Shown here piece after piece: positions 10,608-20,900 of a DNA stretch of 64,000 nucleotides (the first letter of the stretch is position 1; each line of letters begins with the position of its first letter). The position numbers and the translations under genes are program-made. The stretch covers positions 3,286,001 to 3,350,000 of the forward strand of contig JAHRHY010000001.1 of NCBI GenBank assembly GCA_019671135.1. Direction: 5' to 3'. The notes beneath the pieces were generated by a model that saw only the letters and a list, made by a program, of their open reading frames with translations, made no database searches and was not told where the DNA came from. Origin of the DNA: Linnemannia hyalina (lineage: Eukaryota > Mortierellomycota > Mortierellomycetes > Mortierellales > Mortierellaceae).

Positions 10608-11296
10608 CTCGATCGTTGGATCGACAACCTTTGGCTACTGGTAATAAAAATATTTGATCAACATACACACAGTACATCGATAGTGCAAGGAGAAGAAGGA
10701 AGGATGGAGTATCGCCAACACAACAAGAAAAAAACAAACAAAGATTGTCAAAGGAACACGGCATGGATATTCCATTCATTTCATGCACTCGCTCATTCAT
10801 TATATTAGAATTCACTTTCAATCAATCGTCGACAACAAGAATAACAACAACACCAACGGCAGCAACAGCAACACACTTTTATTTCACAAGAAAGCTGAAA
10901 GGGAGGGTTGATGGAGGAGAAAAAAGAAGGCACTCCACCACCCAGGCCTTCTGAAACCAAGTATCGATACTCTTTTCTTATTTTAACGTGGAAAGATGGA
11001 CTAACAATCAGACTTGTCAACAACCTGGCTGTGCCTGCTCCTTGCTCAAGTCGGTAGTATCAGCTCCAAAGTAAAGGAGGACTAGGTTCATCTTTCGATC
11101 TTGTTTTTTCCGTGGTCGACACTCTTGGCCAACTTTCCTGCGGCCCCCTTTCTCTCCCTCTCCCCATACTCTCGCCCTTTTTCGTACCCCTTCGGAAGAT
11201 GCTATTTTCTTTTTGCACCCAAACAAACTCACAAGATGGGGGGTTGGAAAAAAACAAGGGAGTTAATCATATAGGAAGAATCAAAAGGACGCACAG

Positions 11297-11566
11297 GATA
11301 TGGCAGAGGAGATCAAGCAGAAGGTGCGCAAGAAGATCGCCAAGAGGTTCAGCTCTTCCATCGAAGGTGATACTATCGAATTGTTCAAGTCCAAGTACCA
11401 AGGAGAAAGGTTCGCGACTGAGGTGGTTGAGATGCATACAGGCGAAGATGCTCGTGACAGAAAAGCAGTGTTCGGTTGAGAGGTGAATCGGGTGACTGTC
11501 ATTGGGGATAGTGCAGCACGGGCGATCAAAGGTACAACCAGAGGGGATTTGGGTGTCTGCCCAAAG
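11297..11566 (+). pseudogene. orphan exon-like ORF fragment
   Basis: A 90-codon stretch is framed by an acceptor-like CGCACAG and a donor-like AAG/GTAATG. It reads MAEEIKQKVRKKIAKRF, then IELFKSKYQGERFATEVVEM, then EVNRVTVIGDSAARAIKG, with one TGA at 11477-11479 that could be a former CGA. The amphipathic Lys-rich start and regular codon use suggest former coding sequence. I do not recognise the family. It lies just outside the duplicated block and has no copy at the right arm. Confidence 0.35.
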
Positions 11567-11740
11567 GTAATGAGTTCTAGAAGGAAGAGTGAAAAGAGAA
11601 GGGAAAGATAGATGAAGGTCCACTGGAAGATGGACATGAAGACAAGGAAAGAAAGATATATTTATGAAGGAGAACGGAAAGGAACGAAAGGTAATTCTAC
11701 GGAAATGCTAGTTATTTATATAGAGGTGCGGTTCGGCTAT

Positions 11741-11870
11741 GAGTCCCGGGGGGGCCGGCGTCGAGGGGCCGGTCGATCGTTAGAGCCCTCGAGAGAGATT
11801 TCGGTACGGGGCCCGCTGGTGCCGTTAGGGCATCAGCGTCGGCCCGGAGGACCGAAGTGTGCCGCGACTC
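11741..11870. ncRNA. GC-rich segment able to fold as a three-way junction
   Basis: The 130-bp stretch stands out as GC-rich in AT-rich surroundings. GAGTC (11741-11745) pairs with GACTC (11866-11870). Inside, CGAGGG (11762-11767) pairs with CCCTCG (11786-11791). A long hairpin stacks TTCGGT (11800-11805) on ACCGAA (11851-11856), GGGCC (11809-11813) on GGCCC (11841-11845), and CGCTGGTGCC (11814-11823) on GGCATCAGCG (11829-11838) around a 5-nt loop. A second small hairpin, TTGCTT/AAGCAA, follows near 11930. I cannot match it to a known RNA; a fragment of a large rRNA is one possibility. Strand and expression are unknown. Confidence 0.3.
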
Positions 11871-12259
11871 AGGATCCTAGGGGCCGGTAGGGGACGTGGT
11901 GACCAGATAGACTATAGGTGAACTTGCTTAAGGGGAAGCAAGGAATCTTAACAAGTAACAGCAGCACGTCATATGACCCACCGTAAATCCAAGCAGAAAT
12001 AAAGATGGACTGAATAACATCCTTATATTTTTTTAATTCAGTAAGATTTGCGTTTTTCTGCAGAACGGAGTGTAAGCCAAATGCTATTTTACAAATCGAA
12101 TTCTCATTCTGATTACCTTTTTTTAAAATAATAGACGCCTGAGAGAATGTCGCTGCCTACCTTACCCACGGCTAAGTCGTGGTGAAAAACACGAAAGAGG
12201 AGACATTCGAGAACTCAATCGGGGTGTTCATTCTTTTATAACAAGAGTCAATCCAGCCT

Positions 12260-12535
12260 TTGGTCCAAGAGTCGCAAACCCAGCGGCTGATCGGAGAGTT
12301 TGTTGAGACATTGGCTGTCGGGATGCACGCCGCAGAGGAGACGAAGAGGGCAGAGTTGCAGAAAGCCTCACCGCCAATGACTATAACCAATGTCTATCGT
12401 CGCAAAGCCAAGCGGGATGCTGTCACAAAGGACGAGCGAGAGATCCTTACTCATCTACACGTGCGTCTCGAACCCTACGATACCGACAAGGAGCAACAGG
12501 GTGTTGAGCAGATGGAAATAAATAATGAAACTTGA
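12260..12535 (+). pseudogene. unidentified 91-residue ORF, probable gene fragment
   Basis: The ORF contains QTQRLIGEFVETLAVGMHA and a charged C-terminal half (KDEREILTHLHVRLEPYD). In the same frame upstream, VVKNTKEETFENSIGVF reads in from 12180 but is cut by a stop. The composition looks like real protein, yet no domain is recognisable and there is no clear promoter. It sits among F-box relics, so I take it as the 3' remnant of a broken gene. The stretch 11870-12260 between it and the GC-rich segment shows no other gene. Confidence 0.3.
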
Positions 12536-12659
12536 GCGAATCACATCCATGGGCACAGGGCCTTGAATACACTTTAAAAAATAAAAACATCCACTAAAAG
12601 ACCGACATTCTTCAGTCGGTTTTTCAATTCCCGATCAAACCAGCAATGGTTGATTGGCC

Positions 12660-12930
12660 AATGGAGTTGGAGGCCAAGACGCATGGGGAGGGACTGATGA
12701 AATAGCGCAAGTTCTTTGTCAAGAACATAGAGGAGGTCTTTGTCCGTCCCTTCAGTCTCTGCGATAATTTAAAAGACACTTCCGGGTTCTCCGAGTGGCA
12801 ATATCAGCCCAAAGAGTTGGTCGTGCTCGAGATCTTTGCCGGTCCGTCACTGGCCTCCTTGGATAATCGTGGTCGCCGAGGTGCGTGTCCCCAAACCAAC
12901 CAACACTGTCTGTGAAAATAAATAATATTA
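12660..12930 (-). pseudogene. short fragment related to the F-box gene C-terminus
   Basis: Around 12798-12835 the plus strand reads GGCAATATCAGCCCAAAGAG then TTGGTCGTGCTCGAGAT. It parallels the C-terminal coding part of the neighbouring F-box gene near 13100-13140 (GGCGATACCAGCCCATGAAG then CTGGTCGTACTCGAAAT). The rest is too diverged to join. It probably marks a tandem copy lost by decay. Confidence 0.35.
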
Positions 12931-12936
12931 AGGATA

Positions 12937-14511
12937 TCACCAGGAAGCAGAAAGTCTAGGGTCTGGCGACCGGCTATAGGAAACGAGATTCAAGGCCACA
13001 AACTGAAGCCGGTCCTGCCCCTTGACCATCCCAAACAGCTCCTTCAGGCACAGCTTGGACGGCGCGTCTTCTTCGTCGTGAAGGATTGACGAGTCCTGAG
13101 GGTGGCGATACCAGCCCATGAAGCTGGTCGTACTCGAAATGTCCACAGTATTGCTCAGAGTTCGCCATGCTGGGCCTCCCATCATCCCCATCCCTCCGAT
13201 TTCGCCATCGAAATCGAACGCCAGCTGCTCCAACCCGTGACACCCCCACGGCTGACCCTGTAGAAACTTTAACGTCGCCAGGGTCGACATCCCAGCACTA
13301 CCGCTGAGAGACAACGTCTTGAGTCGGCGGCACTCGACCAATACCCGGAGGATCTCCTTTGGATCAAACGCGCCCTGGAGCTCACAAAAGTAGTCGACAG
13401 TGATGTGTTCCAGGGTGGCAGAGTGGGCCAATATGGAGCAGAGAAGGTCTCGTTCGCTGTTTCTGGGGGTCATGGCTGCAAACTTGATCGTGCTCAGTCC
13501 ATACAAGGAGCAGCCTCGAATAAGGGAGCCAATGGAAAACCCGCGCTCAAATTCGTCGTGATTATCGTTGATGACCAGAATAGAGAGACGCGGACAGTGG
13601 TTTTTGAGAGTACTGGCAAGGCGGCTCATGTCGAATCGTGCGATGGTAATGTCCACCGTGAACTGTTGAAGGTCGGGGCAACATCCGGCTAGATAGATCA
13701 GGTCCGTGTTCTTTGGGAAATATGGCACCCGCAAAGTCTTGACTATGGGCAACACCAGCTCACATCCTCCACTCCCTTTGTCTGCCCCTCCGCTGACTCC
13801 TGTATCGCCTTTACGTCCTTGAGGTTGACCCTTGGGAAGGTCGCTTTCCTTGAAACCATGGACCCCTGAGAGCTCCAGTCTCTCCAATGTCCTCGCCATC
13901 GTCCCCAACGCCTTGACCAGCGATCCCTGATAGCTGTTCCACCGATCCAGTTGCAGATCCCGAATGTTGTCCAGCTGCTCGAAATCTGTCTCGTCCAATC
14001 TTGCCCGCGTTTTGGACGCCTCTGACCCCTCCCACTGCAAAACCTCGACGCCAGGATTCATCCGAACCAGTGTCCGCTGAGTCTGCATGCTCATGTTAGT
14101 CGCCTTGGATGCGACGTCGTACCGCATGTCCAAACTCTCCAACAAGGTGCAATTGAATGGACCATCGCATCCTCCATGCGAACGGAAGTGTCGAAAGAGA
14201 AGGCTGTATCGCGTAATGATACGAGTGGGTACACGTTGCATCTCCTCAAAGTCGTATTCGCGCCATAGGATCGGGAGGAGGGTCCTGTACCAAAGCTTGC
14301 AGACCAGGAAGCAGGCGTGGAAGGTGTTGGGTTGGAATCGACGGATACTGTCTATATTTCCCCACTTGGTCGTCACCGACTGGACTGAGAAATACGGTAG
14401 AAACCATCCTACCCTAGCGAGAATCTCTGGTAGCGCGAGTGCGTCGCGGGCGGAGGCTCTTGAGGACTTTGGGTGTGACTTCTGTTGCTTATTCTTGCGC
14501 CGGGGACCCAT
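12937..14511 (-). CDS. F-box/leucine-rich-repeat protein
   Basis: A single-exon ORF. I choose the ATG at 14511 (MGPRRKNKQQKS), giving 524 residues, because the 55 residues upstream of it in the same frame look like leader sequence. After a basic start comes an F-box-like region (about residues 23-90: ALALPEILARVGWFLPYFS, then HACFLVCKLWYRTLLPILW with the closing Trp). Degenerate leucine-rich repeats follow (LESLDMRYD, LQWEGSEASKTRARLDE, LERLELSGVHGF, LKTLSLSGS). Such proteins usually recruit substrates to SCF ubiquitin ligases through Skp1, and the LRR part gives specificity. The frame is intact, unlike at least three relatives in this window. Expression and substrate cannot be judged from the sequence. 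Confidence 0.8.
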   Translation of the reverse strand: MGPRRKNKQQKSHPKSSRASARDALALPEILARVGWFLPYFSVQSVTTKWGNIDSIRRFQPNTFHACFLVCKLWYRTLLPILWREYDFEEMQRVPTRIITRYSLLFRHFRSHGGCDGPFNCTLLESLDMRYDVASKATNMSMQTQRTLVRMNPGVEVLQWEGSEASKTRARLDETDFEQLDNIRDLQLDRWNSYQGSLVKALGTMARTLERLELSGVHGFKESDLPKGQPQGRKGDTGVSGGADKGSGGCELVLPIVKTLRVPYFPKNTDLIYLAGCCPDLQQFTVDITIARFDMSRLASTLKNHCPRLSILVINDNHDEFERGFSIGSLIRGCSLYGLSTIKFAAMTPRNSERDLLCSILAHSATLEHITVDYFCELQGAFDPKEILRVLVECRRLKTLSLSGSAGMSTLATLKFLQGQPWGCHGLEQLAFDFDGEIGGMGMMGGPAWRTLSNTVDISSTTSFMGWYRHPQDSSILHDEEDAPSKLCLKELFGMVKGQDRLQFVALNLVSYSRSPDPRLSASW

Positions 14512-14749
14512 TGAGTATCGAATTCTTGTTCCTTGGCTCCTTGTATGCTGAAGTCCTGCAGTTGTCCTTTGGTGTCGTTGGTGTTGGAATGAACAGAACA
14601 GATGAGTTCCGTGAATGCCATCTCTTTTTCTCTTGGTAACCCTGCCTGACCATTGATCAGCAGTCACTTTGCTCACGTGCCTTAAGTCTAGGCGCCACTA
14701 AGCACCTGGCCAAGTTCTAAACTTTCATCGGTCGCAGCGGGAAAGCATA

Positions 14750-15330
14750 CGCGAAACAAATTCGACAGGTCTATCTTACTAAGCAACCTTTGAAGGTGCT
14801 CCAAGTTCTTGACCATCTTGAACAGCACCATCAGCCATGACTTGGGCATCTTTCCTGCCGTCTCGTCACGGAGAAGAGACTAATGTGGGTAACAACACCA
14901 ACCTTAATAGTCATCTGTGCTGGAGATGTTGGCAAGCCCAAGGCCGCTCCAATGATTTGCAACCCCATTCCTGACTCTTCAGTACATTCAGCGTCTCATG
15001 AATTGTCAGTGAAAGGCCCCTCAGTCTTGCAAATCACCCACATACTGCAAGGTCCGAGGTCCTTAGCTAACTCTGATCCCTCCCAGCTCAGTCATTCGAG
15101 GCCGGCATTCATTCGAACCAGCCGCTTTTGCATATGCATAGAAAGGAGCAGGCGTGAAAGGTTTTGGGCCGAAAGCATTGTTGGTACTTCTGCCCTCTCC
15201 AGAAGTCCGTCACCTTCTCGACTGGCCAGAGCGGCAAAGAGTGGCCGATCTGTGCGACGATTTCAGGCGGCTAGAGTGGATGTGTTGTCATGTTCCGAGA
15301 GTGGCGGTTTCTTTTTTCGGTGATGGCGTG
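14750..15330 (-). pseudogene. degraded copy of the neighbouring F-box/LRR gene
   Basis: The minus strand near 15146-15055 reads MHMQKRLVRMNAGLE, a stop, then LSWEGSELAKDLGP. This matches MSMQTQRTLVRMNPGVEVL and QWEGSEASKTRARL of the intact gene at 12937-14511. A TGA replaces a sense codon in the middle of the match. Further weak similarity extends toward 14750. The F-box itself is missing, so this is a truncated, broken tandem copy. Confidence 0.6.
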
Positions 15331-15596
15331 CGTGTCTGAGCTCCTTCCAGGGTCATACTTCGGGAGCGGGAGCGGTAGTGACACGTCACGTGCCGTTCGG
15401 CGCTAAATACGCCCACACGGCACGTTTCACTTTCCAACCACCCGTGGCGGACTATCATCGCCTCTTGAGAATTTGAGATACCCGAACCTCTGTCTCTGAT
15501 ATTCTCGTTCCTGGAAACTGAATCCACCATCGACACTGCCAGCCTTGTGTGCGGCACTGGCACCAATTGAGAAAAGGTCAACTGCCTTCTATTGTA

Positions 15597-15641
15597 CAGC
15601 GCGCTTTCAAAAAGAATGGCCGGAAAAAAAATGAGCAAAAA
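15597..15641 (+). repeat. left terminal inverted repeat of the Tc1-like element
   Basis: It begins CAGCGCGCTTTC and ends near ATGAGCAA. It pairs with 16767-16807 on the opposite strand. Differences from the partner are few (GCGC versus GAGC near the tip, and in the A-rich inner part). Confidence 0.85.
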
Positions 15642-15667
15642 AAATAAAATAGAGAGGGGAGTGTGAG

Positions 15668-16672
15668 TTACCACCTTGTATGACCACCTTTATTTTTAAG
15701 AGCGGCCTTGATCCTTTGAGGCATGCCATCGATGAGTTTGTTGAGGTAGCCCTTTGATATTTCTTTCCATTCCTCGTTAAGAGCGGTCAGCATGTCCTTG
15801 ATGGTTCTTGGGCGGATGCGTCTATGGTGAACGGCGTTCTTCAGGACGGACCACACGTTTTCAATGGGGTTGAGATCAGGACTCTGGGCAGGCCATTTGA
15901 CAGGCGTGACAGAATGTTGTTCCTTCCATTGGCTGGATACCTTGGCACGATGAATAGAGGCCCCATCCTCCATTAAAAAGGCGTTGGAGGTCTGCGCTAG
16001 GAACCCAAGAAGCTCACCCTTGTAGACCAGCTCGATAAAGTCCACCGCCTTGTTCTGGCCAGGAGGGATGACAACAAGATTGGACATACTGCTTCCAACA
16101 AACGCACCCCAAACCATCACAGACGTTCGTCCGCTCTTGAATGATGGGGCAAGACAGGAGTTATGGTACTTCTCCTTCTCTGTCTTCCAAACTCGAACCT
16201 TTCGAAAGTTCTTCCCCACTTCGAACGAAGACTCATCTGTCTATGCAACTTCCCTCCATTCGTCCGCGGTCCAATTCTTATACTTTTTTGCAAAAGCCAA
16301 TCTCGCGGATTTATGGGCAGGAGTAAGATGTAGTTTGACTACTGCAGAACGGCTGAAAATACTGAGACTATGGAGCTTCCTTCTCACTGTAGCCTCGGAG
16401 ACCTTGATGGGGAGAGCATTGGTGATATCACTAAGAGTGGCACGACGGTTCTTGCGGATAACGGCAACGAGGGTCCGGGTATCTCGTTCAGTGAGCTTGC
16501 AGGGGCGACCAGGGGATTTCTTGGTGAGAACAGTTCCTCGTTCCTTGTACTGGGCGAGGATTCGTCGGACAGTTCGTTCACTGACATCGAGAGTGGCGGC
16601 AATCTTGGGGGACTTCACGCCAGCCTTGCTCATGCCCAAGATCTCTCCTCGTTTAACGTCTGAGAGGGCCAT
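15668..16672 (-). pseudogene. Tc1-like DD34E transposase with one nonsense codon
   Basis: The frame runs 334 codons from MALSDVKRGEILGMSKAG to KNKGGHTRW. The N-terminus holds two helix-turn-helix regions with a GRP linker between them (KKSPGRPCKLTERD). The catalytic Asp is in TDESSF, the second in MEDGASIHRA, and the Glu in SPDLNPIENVWSVLK. The only lesion is TAG at 16238-16240 (after REVA), where relatives usually have Trp or another residue before the TDES motif; one G-to-A change from TGG would explain it. Everything downstream is open and conserved, so the stop is probably young. A restart at the ATG at 16219 would lack the first catalytic Asp. Confidence 0.85.
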
Positions 16673-16766
16673 GAGAGAGTAAGAGTGGAAAGGGGAGAAA
16701 AGTGTAAGGATATGGGTGTGTGAATAGAATGGAAAAGAAACAAAAAGAAGAAAAAGAAAAAAAATT

Positions 16767-16807
16767 GCTCACGTTTTATTCCGGCCATTCTTTTTGAAAG
16801 CGCTCTG
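16767..16807 (-). repeat. right terminal inverted repeat of the Tc1-like element
   Basis: Read on the minus strand it begins CAGAGCGCTTTC and reaches CGTGAGCAA. A TA dinucleotide follows at 16808-16809. Confidence 0.85.
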
Positions 16808-17935
16808 TACAGGGATGACCATCGCGGGCTCGAAGAGCTGGAACAAGTAGTCGCCATCTTGCCTAGGGCAACTCATCTCTTTGCTATCTCTTAGACGGCT
16901 TCAATGCCAACGACAACAAGACCACGCTCTTCTTGGGCGCTCTGGAGCACAAAAGAACGCAACTTGCCGGCATACATCCCTCATCATACTTGCCTCCGCG
17001 ATTGCTTCACCAGTGCTACATATTTAGGAGCTGGAGCTGCTGGGATGCTTTAACCTTCTACACGCAATTCCTCCATTCGTCCCTACTTAAAGTCGCTCAC
17101 CCACCTACTCATCCGCCACAACTGCTCCGACCCGTTTTCATTGTTTCGCTTGTTGCTTATCTGCCCTCTTCTGGAAAGTCTTCGTATGGAGCCAGCACAA
17201 CCTATCCGAATATTGGATCTTCGGAAGCGGAAGCTTTTCTCGACTGATAGTCATCAATCTCCTCAACTTCGTCTCCCCTAACAGGTTCTCCGGCGCATTC
17301 AGGTTGCTCAGTTTGCACTGAGGCCATTTCATCCAAGAGTCCCCTCCTCCAGGTTCTCAAGTTGGAATTGGCACAGCCTGCGCCAACCCCACCGTGGAGC
17401 CGTATAAGTTTTGTCATGCACCTCCGGTCGACCTCTATCCGCCACCTGTCGGTTCTCGAGTCACCAGCAAGGGGCCCACGCATCCGGGACGAAACCGCGG
17501 CGGTATGCTCAGATACTACTGAATGGACCTTTCTAGGACGTAGACTGAGCCTTCAGACCATCCATAACCTTAACAACGGACCGAATGTTATGACGCGGCT
17601 GGAGCTGGCTACGTTGCGCCCCATTTGCACGACTTTCTCTGCGACTCACCGCATTTATTGCGCCTCAGGGCACACAGGACTGGGTTTATGTTCTGGCATC
17701 TCGACGTTTTCCGTTCCCTCAGCCCAGCCACCAGCATTTCTACAAATGCGTCGCCACAGCAACAAGCAGAGATCGGTCAAGTGAGACTTTGCGCGGTGGA
17801 GAAGTGGAAGAATGATACAGCGATTTATGAATCGACTTTGAAGGTTCTGCTGCAGCTGGTGCACTGCAGCTTTTTGTCGGATGCGGAGAAGATGATCGAG
17901 AAGCTAGACAGTGGAGACGTCGAATGTTGACCTCG

Positions 17936-20900
17936 ACCGACGACGATGCGCCCAAGCTGTGGTCCTTGTTGATGGATATTGTAGTAGGCAAATGAACAGT
18001 AATAGAAAATTAGGTGTCGACCCAAAGTCTAGAACTTCAACTTTACCTCTTAGTGCTTTCCTCCACATCGATGCAGACATCAGTCAGCGCCTCAGCACAA
18101 AAGATAAGGAAACTGTAATGATTTGTCCAAGTTGGTTAGCGCCTGCTTGCCTTGCTTTACTTTTTGCTACTACCAGCCAATCGGACCCGTTTCCATGGAC
18201 GACAACACCTGTGTTTTACCTGTCGACAAGGATGATTGGATATGCGACCCTGGGAAAGTTGCTAGTCCTGGGGTACAGGGCGGTAGCTGCTCTCGTACGT
18301 CAGTGTGCGTGTCCGTATCCGTATGAGTGTATGTGGTTGTGTGCCTTTTTTTTCTTCATGGGAAAATGCCAACCAAGAAAGAACAACAACAAAACATAAC
18401 ATAACAAAACAAAACAACGAAGCACCAACGACATGTTTTCAAACAAAACAAATACAAAGCACCACAGGTCACGGGGGAAACCAATACGACAACCAAATGC
18501 ATAATGCAAATTATGAGGAGAAATTGTTTCCTCTCCACACTTGCCTGCTTTCCCCCTTCCATCCTCTTCAACACCTTTCATTTGTTACTTGTCCTGTGGC
18601 TGTTTGATGCCTTTGGAGAGAAGGAATGAAAGGCATCTACTTTGCCATTTTGCAACATTGAGAGCAATCGGTTTGTTTGTTAGTCCCTCGCTTTTTGTTT
18701 GCCGTTTGACTTTGCATGTCTATAACGTTCGATCGGGCTTGTTTGTTTGTTAGCTATAGGGGCGAGAACTAAATGGAGGTGTCCGCAAGGTATGTGAGCA
18801 AAGAAAAACTGCCACCCTCTTTCTCTCTTGCACTCATCCAACAGTCGACACCTATCCTCGGCAAACAACCACCCTAGCAAGGAGTTTTCCTCGGACAATG
18901 GAAACGCATTTGCACCATCGCACAAGTAAAGGGTTGGTTGGAAAGAGCACCGAGTAATAACCACGATCACTAAAAAAAAAAAAAAAAAAGAGGCCCATCC
19001 TAATTTCATAGGATAAAGAGCTGGTGAACAATGCGGCTCTTTTTGTTTGTTGGCGCTAATAAACGTAAAAAAAATGGAGAGGCGAAAAAAGACAAAGGCA
19101 AAGATCGGAAAGGAAGAAGGAGCAAGTACGTAGACAAAGGTATGTCGGTTTATTAAGTTCGCCCCATCGACCCTGCCTCATTTAACAAAGGAAAGGAATG
19201 TGAGGGATTCAAGCATGTGCATTTGCATTTGAGAGGTTCTCCTCCTCTGCGTTAATGCGTTAATTGGTTGTTTGAAGAAAAATAAAAGGAGAGGGAAGGC
19301 AAGACAAAGCGCGAGCCTGAAAGGAATGAGAATCTACTCCTGTTTCTGCATAAAAACTGAGAGGGCGCCACCTCCATCAGACGTATTGTAAAAACCAATT
19401 GCGGCGACGAAGTGGAGATCATAAGTGAAAATGAGGTTGGGGAAATGAGGGTTTTATTTGGTAGAATAGATTGTTTCTGGAATCACCAATAAATAATAAA
19501 CTTTAAGGTCGGGTTTGACGCGTGAAATACATACCAAATGATATGTAGGTGAACCGTTCTTCTTCAAGTGTGAGCTGAAGTAAGAGAACTTCCGGATGGT
19601 ATCCACGTACATACCACATCAGGCAGTGTATGTTCCTCCCATGGGAGGAGGATAAAGGCGAGCGCATGAATCGTCTTCAGATGAGAAAGAAGAAGGCAGA
19701 TGCTGCTGGCTTGGTTGAGCATATGCCATCGGTGTCCTGTCTTGTGAAATAAACGCGTGCAGAAAAAAGTAATATTGTTAGTCTTGTAGGTGGAGATCGA
19801 CTGGGTTGACCCCGCGACGCACACTGTTGATGCATTTGAGATCGGTCATCTTCCATCCGCTCTTTTCTTCTTTTCTCTCGCTTTGTTTGCCATCTGGCCA
19901 AAATCGGAGGAGGCATTGCGTTATTTTTCAGCGTCTGTTCATCTGGGAAGGGAAAAGTAGGGACTTACTGTTGGGTACAAACCATGGACATGTGCCTTCT
20001 GCTCACCTTGTTTGTTTATTTTCTTGTCGAACTTCCTTTTTCCTTTGGATGGGGTAGTAACGCGACCTAAGTGAGGAGGCGAAAAGTTCAAAAAAAAAAA
20101 AAAAAAAAAGAAAGGCAGGGAATAGAAACACATCGATGGGTGACGGTGGTGGTGGTGGTGGTTGTGCTTTTTTCAGAGGTCAGCGACCAATCGCATTGGG
20201 AAGACTGGTAGCATGCAGACAAATGAGCATGAAAAAAGGGCTGGAAACAACGAGAGCATGATGACCCTTTTTTCTTCTTTCTGTGGAGGATTAAAAAGGT
20301 TCGATGCTGACGGTCATTGAAGGAGAAAGAAAAAGGATACAATCAGGTGGAGAGAAGACAGGGGACAACATAGCTGTAACCACACTTTTATGCGTGCGAG
20401 GGAATATGGACATTTACGAAAGGAAAGCGGGCATTTTTTTTTTGCAGGAAAGCAAATGGGAGAATGGTCCCTGGAGAGCCCTGCCTTTTTCACGCTTATT
20501 CTTTTGTTTCGGGACAAAAGGGGTGAAGAGTGGTGTTGCAAGTAGGATTGCATTTGCGCTTGTGCATCGTTATTCCCGCTGGTTGAATGATTCATATTCC
20601 GACAATGTAAGTGTTTGTGGACAACCATCATTCTTTCTCGGGCTGAGAAACAGCGCAATGAAAGGGAAAGGGCAGGTCGCGGAGGGCATTGGGACAAGCG
20701 AATTAGCGAGTTGGTTGTTGTTACTCCTGTACTTTGCTTTTTGTTTGTTGTCGCGATAGTCTGCGTTCCTTGTCCTGTTCTTCCTCCTGTTGTTGCCTTG
20801 GTCTTGGTCGATTGGGACTCAACCTTAGTTTTTGTTGGTTCATGTTGTCTTATCGCTTTCTCTTCTTGATAGTCAATTCGAAACTAGGGACAGGCATGTC

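Larger units (their letters stand above)
8298..11262. repeat. left arm of an inverted, circularly permuted segmental duplication
   Basis: Three blocks match the region 45636-55801 in inverted orientation. Block A, 8298-8419, matches 45636-45776. Block B, 8420-10886, matches 55801-50767 with gaps. Block C, 10884-11262, matches 46309-45886. The order A-B-C differs from the right arm, where C and A are neighbours and B lies beyond a 4.46-kb spacer. The left arm lacks about 7 kb in five pieces relative to the right arm. It contains a complete thioredoxin-like gene (9379-10366). Blocks A and the outer part of B differ by roughly 4% by eye; the middle of B is nearly identical. Confidence 0.85.
15597..16807 (-). 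mobile_element. Tc1/mariner-type element, 1.2 kb, with TIRs and TA target
   Basis: Terminal inverted repeats of about 45 bp begin CAGCGCGCTTTC (15597 inward) and, on the other strand, CAGAGCGCTTTC (16807 inward). Both continue AAAAAGAATGGCCGG with only a few mismatches. TA flanks both ends (15595-15596 and 16808-16809), the target duplication of this superfamily. A single transposase gene fills the interior. The near-identical TIRs indicate recent activity or recent mobilisation in trans. Confidence 0.9.
15470..17935 (+). pseudogene. F-box/LRR relic split by a Tc1/mariner element
   Basis: An F-box start is readable on the plus strand near 15477: FEIPEPLSLIFSFLETESTI, then DTASLVC, a TGA, and CLL ending at the TA at 15595-15596. 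After the element, the same frame resumes at 16808 as LYRDDHRGLEELEQVVAILP. Removing the element and one TA restores the frame exactly. Farther on, LMHDFLCDSPHLLRLRAHRT (about 17620-17680) is a typical LRR phrase of these proteins. Several stops and shifts between 16880 and 17600 show that the gene is dead apart from the insertion. Confidence 0.65.

Noticed and set aside
8290..11278. TAGGAAG at both edges of the left duplication arm as a possible target-site duplication
   Set aside because: The word is short, is not placed exactly at the block boundaries, and could be chance.
12594..12628. Stem-loop ACCGAC...GTCGGT followed by T residues, like a bacterial terminator
   Set aside because: The organism is a fungus and no transcript is known to end there; such short hairpins occur by chance.
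17911..18399. 162-codon plus-strand ORF
   Set aside because: No recognisable motif; it begins inside the F-box relic and runs into A-rich intergenic DNA.
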